A stretch of 64,000 nt of DNA from Rhizobium esperanzae (GTDB lineage Bacteria > Pseudomonadota > Alphaproteobacteria > Rhizobiales > Rhizobiaceae). The position numbers and the translations under genes were made by a program. Under the pieces are notes generated by a model. It was not told the DNA's origin. It did no database searches and saw only the letters and a list, made by a program, of their open reading frames with translations. Location: NCBI RefSeq assembly GCF_014197615.1, contig NZ_JACIFY010000002.1:62001-126000 (forward strand), read 5' to 3'. Positions 61,936 through 64,000 of the stretch are shown piece after piece. Within the stretch, counting starts at the first letter, position 1, and each line of letters starts with the position of its first letter.

Positions 61936-62370
61936 ATGGACGTCAGGATCTACCATCATCCCGCCTGCGGCACATCGCGCAACACGCTCGCGATGATCCG
62001 CAATGCGGGCATCGAACCCACGATCGTCGAATATGCGAAAAATCCGCCATCACGGACGGAGCTGATCGGAATGATCTCCGATGCCGGTTTGACTGTACGC
62101 CAGGCCCTCCGCGAGAAGGATACGCCCTATGCTGAACTCGGCCTCGGCAATCCCGACCTGACCGATGACCAGTTGCTCGACGCCATGCTCGCGCATCCGA
62201 TCCTGATCAACCGGCCATTCGTCGTCACACCGCTCGGCACGCGCCTGTCACGGCCCTCCGAGTTGGTTCTGGAAATCCTGCCGGAGACGCACAAGGGCGC
62301 CTTCACCAAGGAAGACGGCGAGAAGGTGCTCGACGCCGAAGGCAAGCGGATCCTCCGATCGCCTACTTGA
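61936..62370 (+). CDS. arsC: glutaredoxin-dependent arsenate reductase ArsC
   Basis: 144 residues, close to the plasmid-type ArsC length of 141. It reduces arsenate to arsenite with glutathione/glutaredoxin. The active-site Cys lies in YHHPACGTSRNTLAMI, the arginine triad includes the Arg in VVTPLGTRLSRPSE, and VRQALREKDTPYAELGL is a family block. No other ars genes are close. Its 3' end overlaps the convergent gene by 8 bp. Confidence 0.93.
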   Translation: MDVRIYHHPACGTSRNTLAMIRNAGIEPTIVEYAKNPPSRTELIGMISDAGLTVRQALREKDTPYAELGLGNPDLTDDQLLDAMLAHPILINRPFVVTPLGTRLSRPSELVLEILPETHKGAFTKEDGEKVLDAEGKRILRSPT

Positions 62371-62629
62371 CGACGGCCGAACCCTTGACGATGTCGATCG
62401 TCTCGCCGCCGTCGAGCCCGATGCGGTCGCCGTCGGGCGTCGTCATGAAGCAGCCGGAAGCGCAAAGGCTTTCCGAAGCGCCGGCATCGACCACGACTTC
62501 GACGCGCTGGCCGCTCTCGGTGATGACGAGCACCACGGCGGCGGGATCGGTATTGGTGACGGATGCCGCATGAGCCGCCGGCGCGGCAAGCAGCGGGACA
62601 AGCAGAACGGCGGCAAACCTTGCCATCAT
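62363..62629 (-). CDS. small exported hypothetical protein
   Basis: 88 residues from the ATG at 62629; 62626 is an alternative. It has a signal peptide (MMARFAAVLLVPLLAAPAAHA) and a short mature domain with two Cys (SLCASGCFMT). It overlaps arsC tail to tail. The family is not recognised. Confidence 0.65.
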   Translation of the reverse strand: MMARFAAVLLVPLLAAPAAHAASVTNTDPAAVVLVITESGQRVEVVVDAGASESLCASGCFMTTPDGDRIGLDGGETIDIVKGSAVVK

Positions 62630-62741
62630 GTGCGGCGGCGCGGACGCGCCCTCCCCTCGAACGATCGGTGCTGCCCTCGGCAGCAATCCCGATGGTGGAG
62701 ATGATGCACAGAGATCTGTGAACGATGGCTGAATGAGCCGT

Positions 62742-64000
62742 TCAGCTCTTCAGGCTGCCGTCCGCCGTCCGCCCGCGCAGCTGCCGCACCAGCCGTTCTT
62801 CTTCCTCCCGTGGAGCCTCCTGGCCGCCCCTCTGCTCTTTGACGGCAGTGGGAAGGACAGGCGCAGCATCGCGATGAATGGTCAGATCGCTCTGCGGCAG
62901 CGGGATCTCGATGCCCTCCGCCCTGAAGCGCCTGAGGATTTCGATCCGGAGATTGTTGCGCACCGTCATGCCGTCGCCCATGTCGGCGAGGAAGAAACGC
63001 AGCTCGAAATCCAGCGAATAGGGGCCGAAACGCAGGAATTCGACATGCGGCTCGGGATTGCGCATGACGAGCGGAATCTTCGAAGTCAGTTCCAGCAGGA
63101 TATCCATCACCTTCTGCGGATCGGCGTCGTAGCTGACGGAAACCGGTATTTCCGAACGGCCGATCCTGTTGCGGTGCGTCCAGTTGCCGACAAGGCCGTT
63201 GATCAGCTCCGAATTCGGCACGATGATCGATTGCTTGCGGAAGGTCTCGATCTCGGTGGCGCGCACCGAGATGCGCTTGACGATGCCTTCGGCCGTGCCT
63301 GAGACGACATGATCGCCGACCTTGAACGGCCGCTCGACGAGCAGGATCAGGCCGGAGACGAAGTTGGAGACGATGTTCTGCAGGCCGAAACCGATGCCGA
63401 CCGAGAGCGCCGAGGCGACGAGCGCGAAGCTCGACAGATCGATACCGGCGGACGAAACGCCGATGATCGCCGCCACGCCGACGCCGAGATAACCGATGCC
63501 CGTCTTGACCGAATTGCGCACGCCGAGATCGACATGGCTTCGCGCCATCACATTGCCGTCGAGCCAGCGCTGCAGCCAGCGCGTCAGCAGATAGACGCCG
63601 GCAAACAGCAGGATGCCGGTGCAGATACCGAGCAGCGAGATGCTGATGCCGCCGAGCTTGACCTCGGTAAACAGCCGGAAGGCGATCAGCTGCAGGTCCT
63701 GCACATGGAAGCCCCAGAGCAGCAGGATCAGCGGCACGCCGACGAGCAGCGCCACCGCATAGATGGCAAGGCCGACGAGCAGGCCGACCTGGTCGATCGC
63801 CACCGGCCCGAGATTGAAGCGGCGCGTCAGGAACCGCGCGAAGAAGGTATCGCCGAAGCTTTCCTGCCGCGATATCGCCTTGCCGGAGAGCAGGCCGACA
63901 TACATGGTGGCAACCACTGCGCCGGTGATGATGAGCTGCGTGGCGACGAAACGCGCGAGCCCCACATAACCCGCAAGCGCCGAAACGATCAGGGCAGTGC
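62742..64000 (-). CDS. MscS-family mechanosensitive channel (5' end outside window)
   Basis: The frame is open to the right edge without a start; 419 codons are visible. The MscS core reads [41 protein letters not shown]-like sequence (pore helix TM3), followed by the beta domain ([28 protein letters not shown]) and the alpha/beta C-terminus ([22 protein letters not shown]). Several more membrane segments lie before it, as in the large MscK/YbdG-like members. It releases solutes on osmotic downshock. Confidence 0.92.
   Translation of the reverse strand, partial: [418 protein letters not shown]

Overview
The window reads as chromosomal DNA of a Rhizobium, most like R. leguminosarum or R. etli. 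Pointers are the GC-rich coding style, the complete acpXL/lpxXL cluster that makes the very-long-chain (C28) acyl group of rhizobial lipid A, an FnrN-type oxygen regulator preceded by two anaeroboxes, the aerobic cob naming set of cobalamin genes, sigma-EcfG-type stress promoters, and several copies of rhizobial intergenic palindromic repeats (RIME-like). No rRNA, tRNA, CRISPR array, phage or transposase gene was seen. Genus-level assignment is inference from these markers.

Layout. 1-8456: a sugar-uptake operon on the minus strand (binding protein, two permeases, ATPase, then a GH2 beta-mannosidase that runs off the left edge), with a divergent LacI-type regulator. 8513-12044: a LysR regulator divergent from a C39-like peptidase, a D-Ala-D-Ala-ligase-like enzyme and a small P-loop ATPase/kinase, an unusual three-gene set. 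12063-18819: mixed metabolic genes (methyltransferase, two GNATs, nitrilase-family amidase, 6-phosphogluconate dehydrogenase, an AraC/SRPBCC/VOC operon, a PAS protein). 19039-24509: the lipid A VLCFA cluster lpxXL-adh-fabF1-fabF2-fabZ-acpXL, transcribed leftward. 24925-26413: fnrN, an L,D-transpeptidase and a zinc-ribbon protein.

26533-41752 is dominated by cobalamin synthesis: cobD-cobC-cobB-cobA in one tightly overlapped leftward operon, cobE alone, and cobO-cobN-cobW-cobP in a second leftward group. The second group is headed by a cobalamin riboswitch (41399-41752) with a RIME-like element between the aptamer and cobP. cobQ lies further on (46202-47656). cobN carries two in-frame insertions of palindromic repeat elements, and a third repeat supplies its stop codon. 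Interspersed are a nucleoside hydrolase, a TSUP permease, an NTF2-like protein and an XRE regulator. 42057-46023 holds a ClC-type channel, a class III cyclase that probably starts at an AUU codon, and an SDR.

48227-64000: an orphan betaine/choline-type binding protein, entericidin, a LysR regulator with a divergent DUF1127-like gene, the LysE exporter and ArgP pair, a GreA/B-like factor, MgtC behind a perfect EcfG promoter, and an operon of three small stress proteins behind another perfect EcfG promoter. Then come a GlxA/AraC regulator, two paralogous tandem-receiver proteins (one with GGDEF), a TetR-DinB pair with a perfect 21-bp operator, arsC, and an MscS-type channel that runs off the right edge.

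The best candidates for something new are the repeat-colonised cobN gene, the six-half-site palindrome array just upstream of the cobalamin riboswitch, the C39 peptidase/Ddl/ATPase cassette, and the AUU-start cyclase. Most other content is ordinary core genome.
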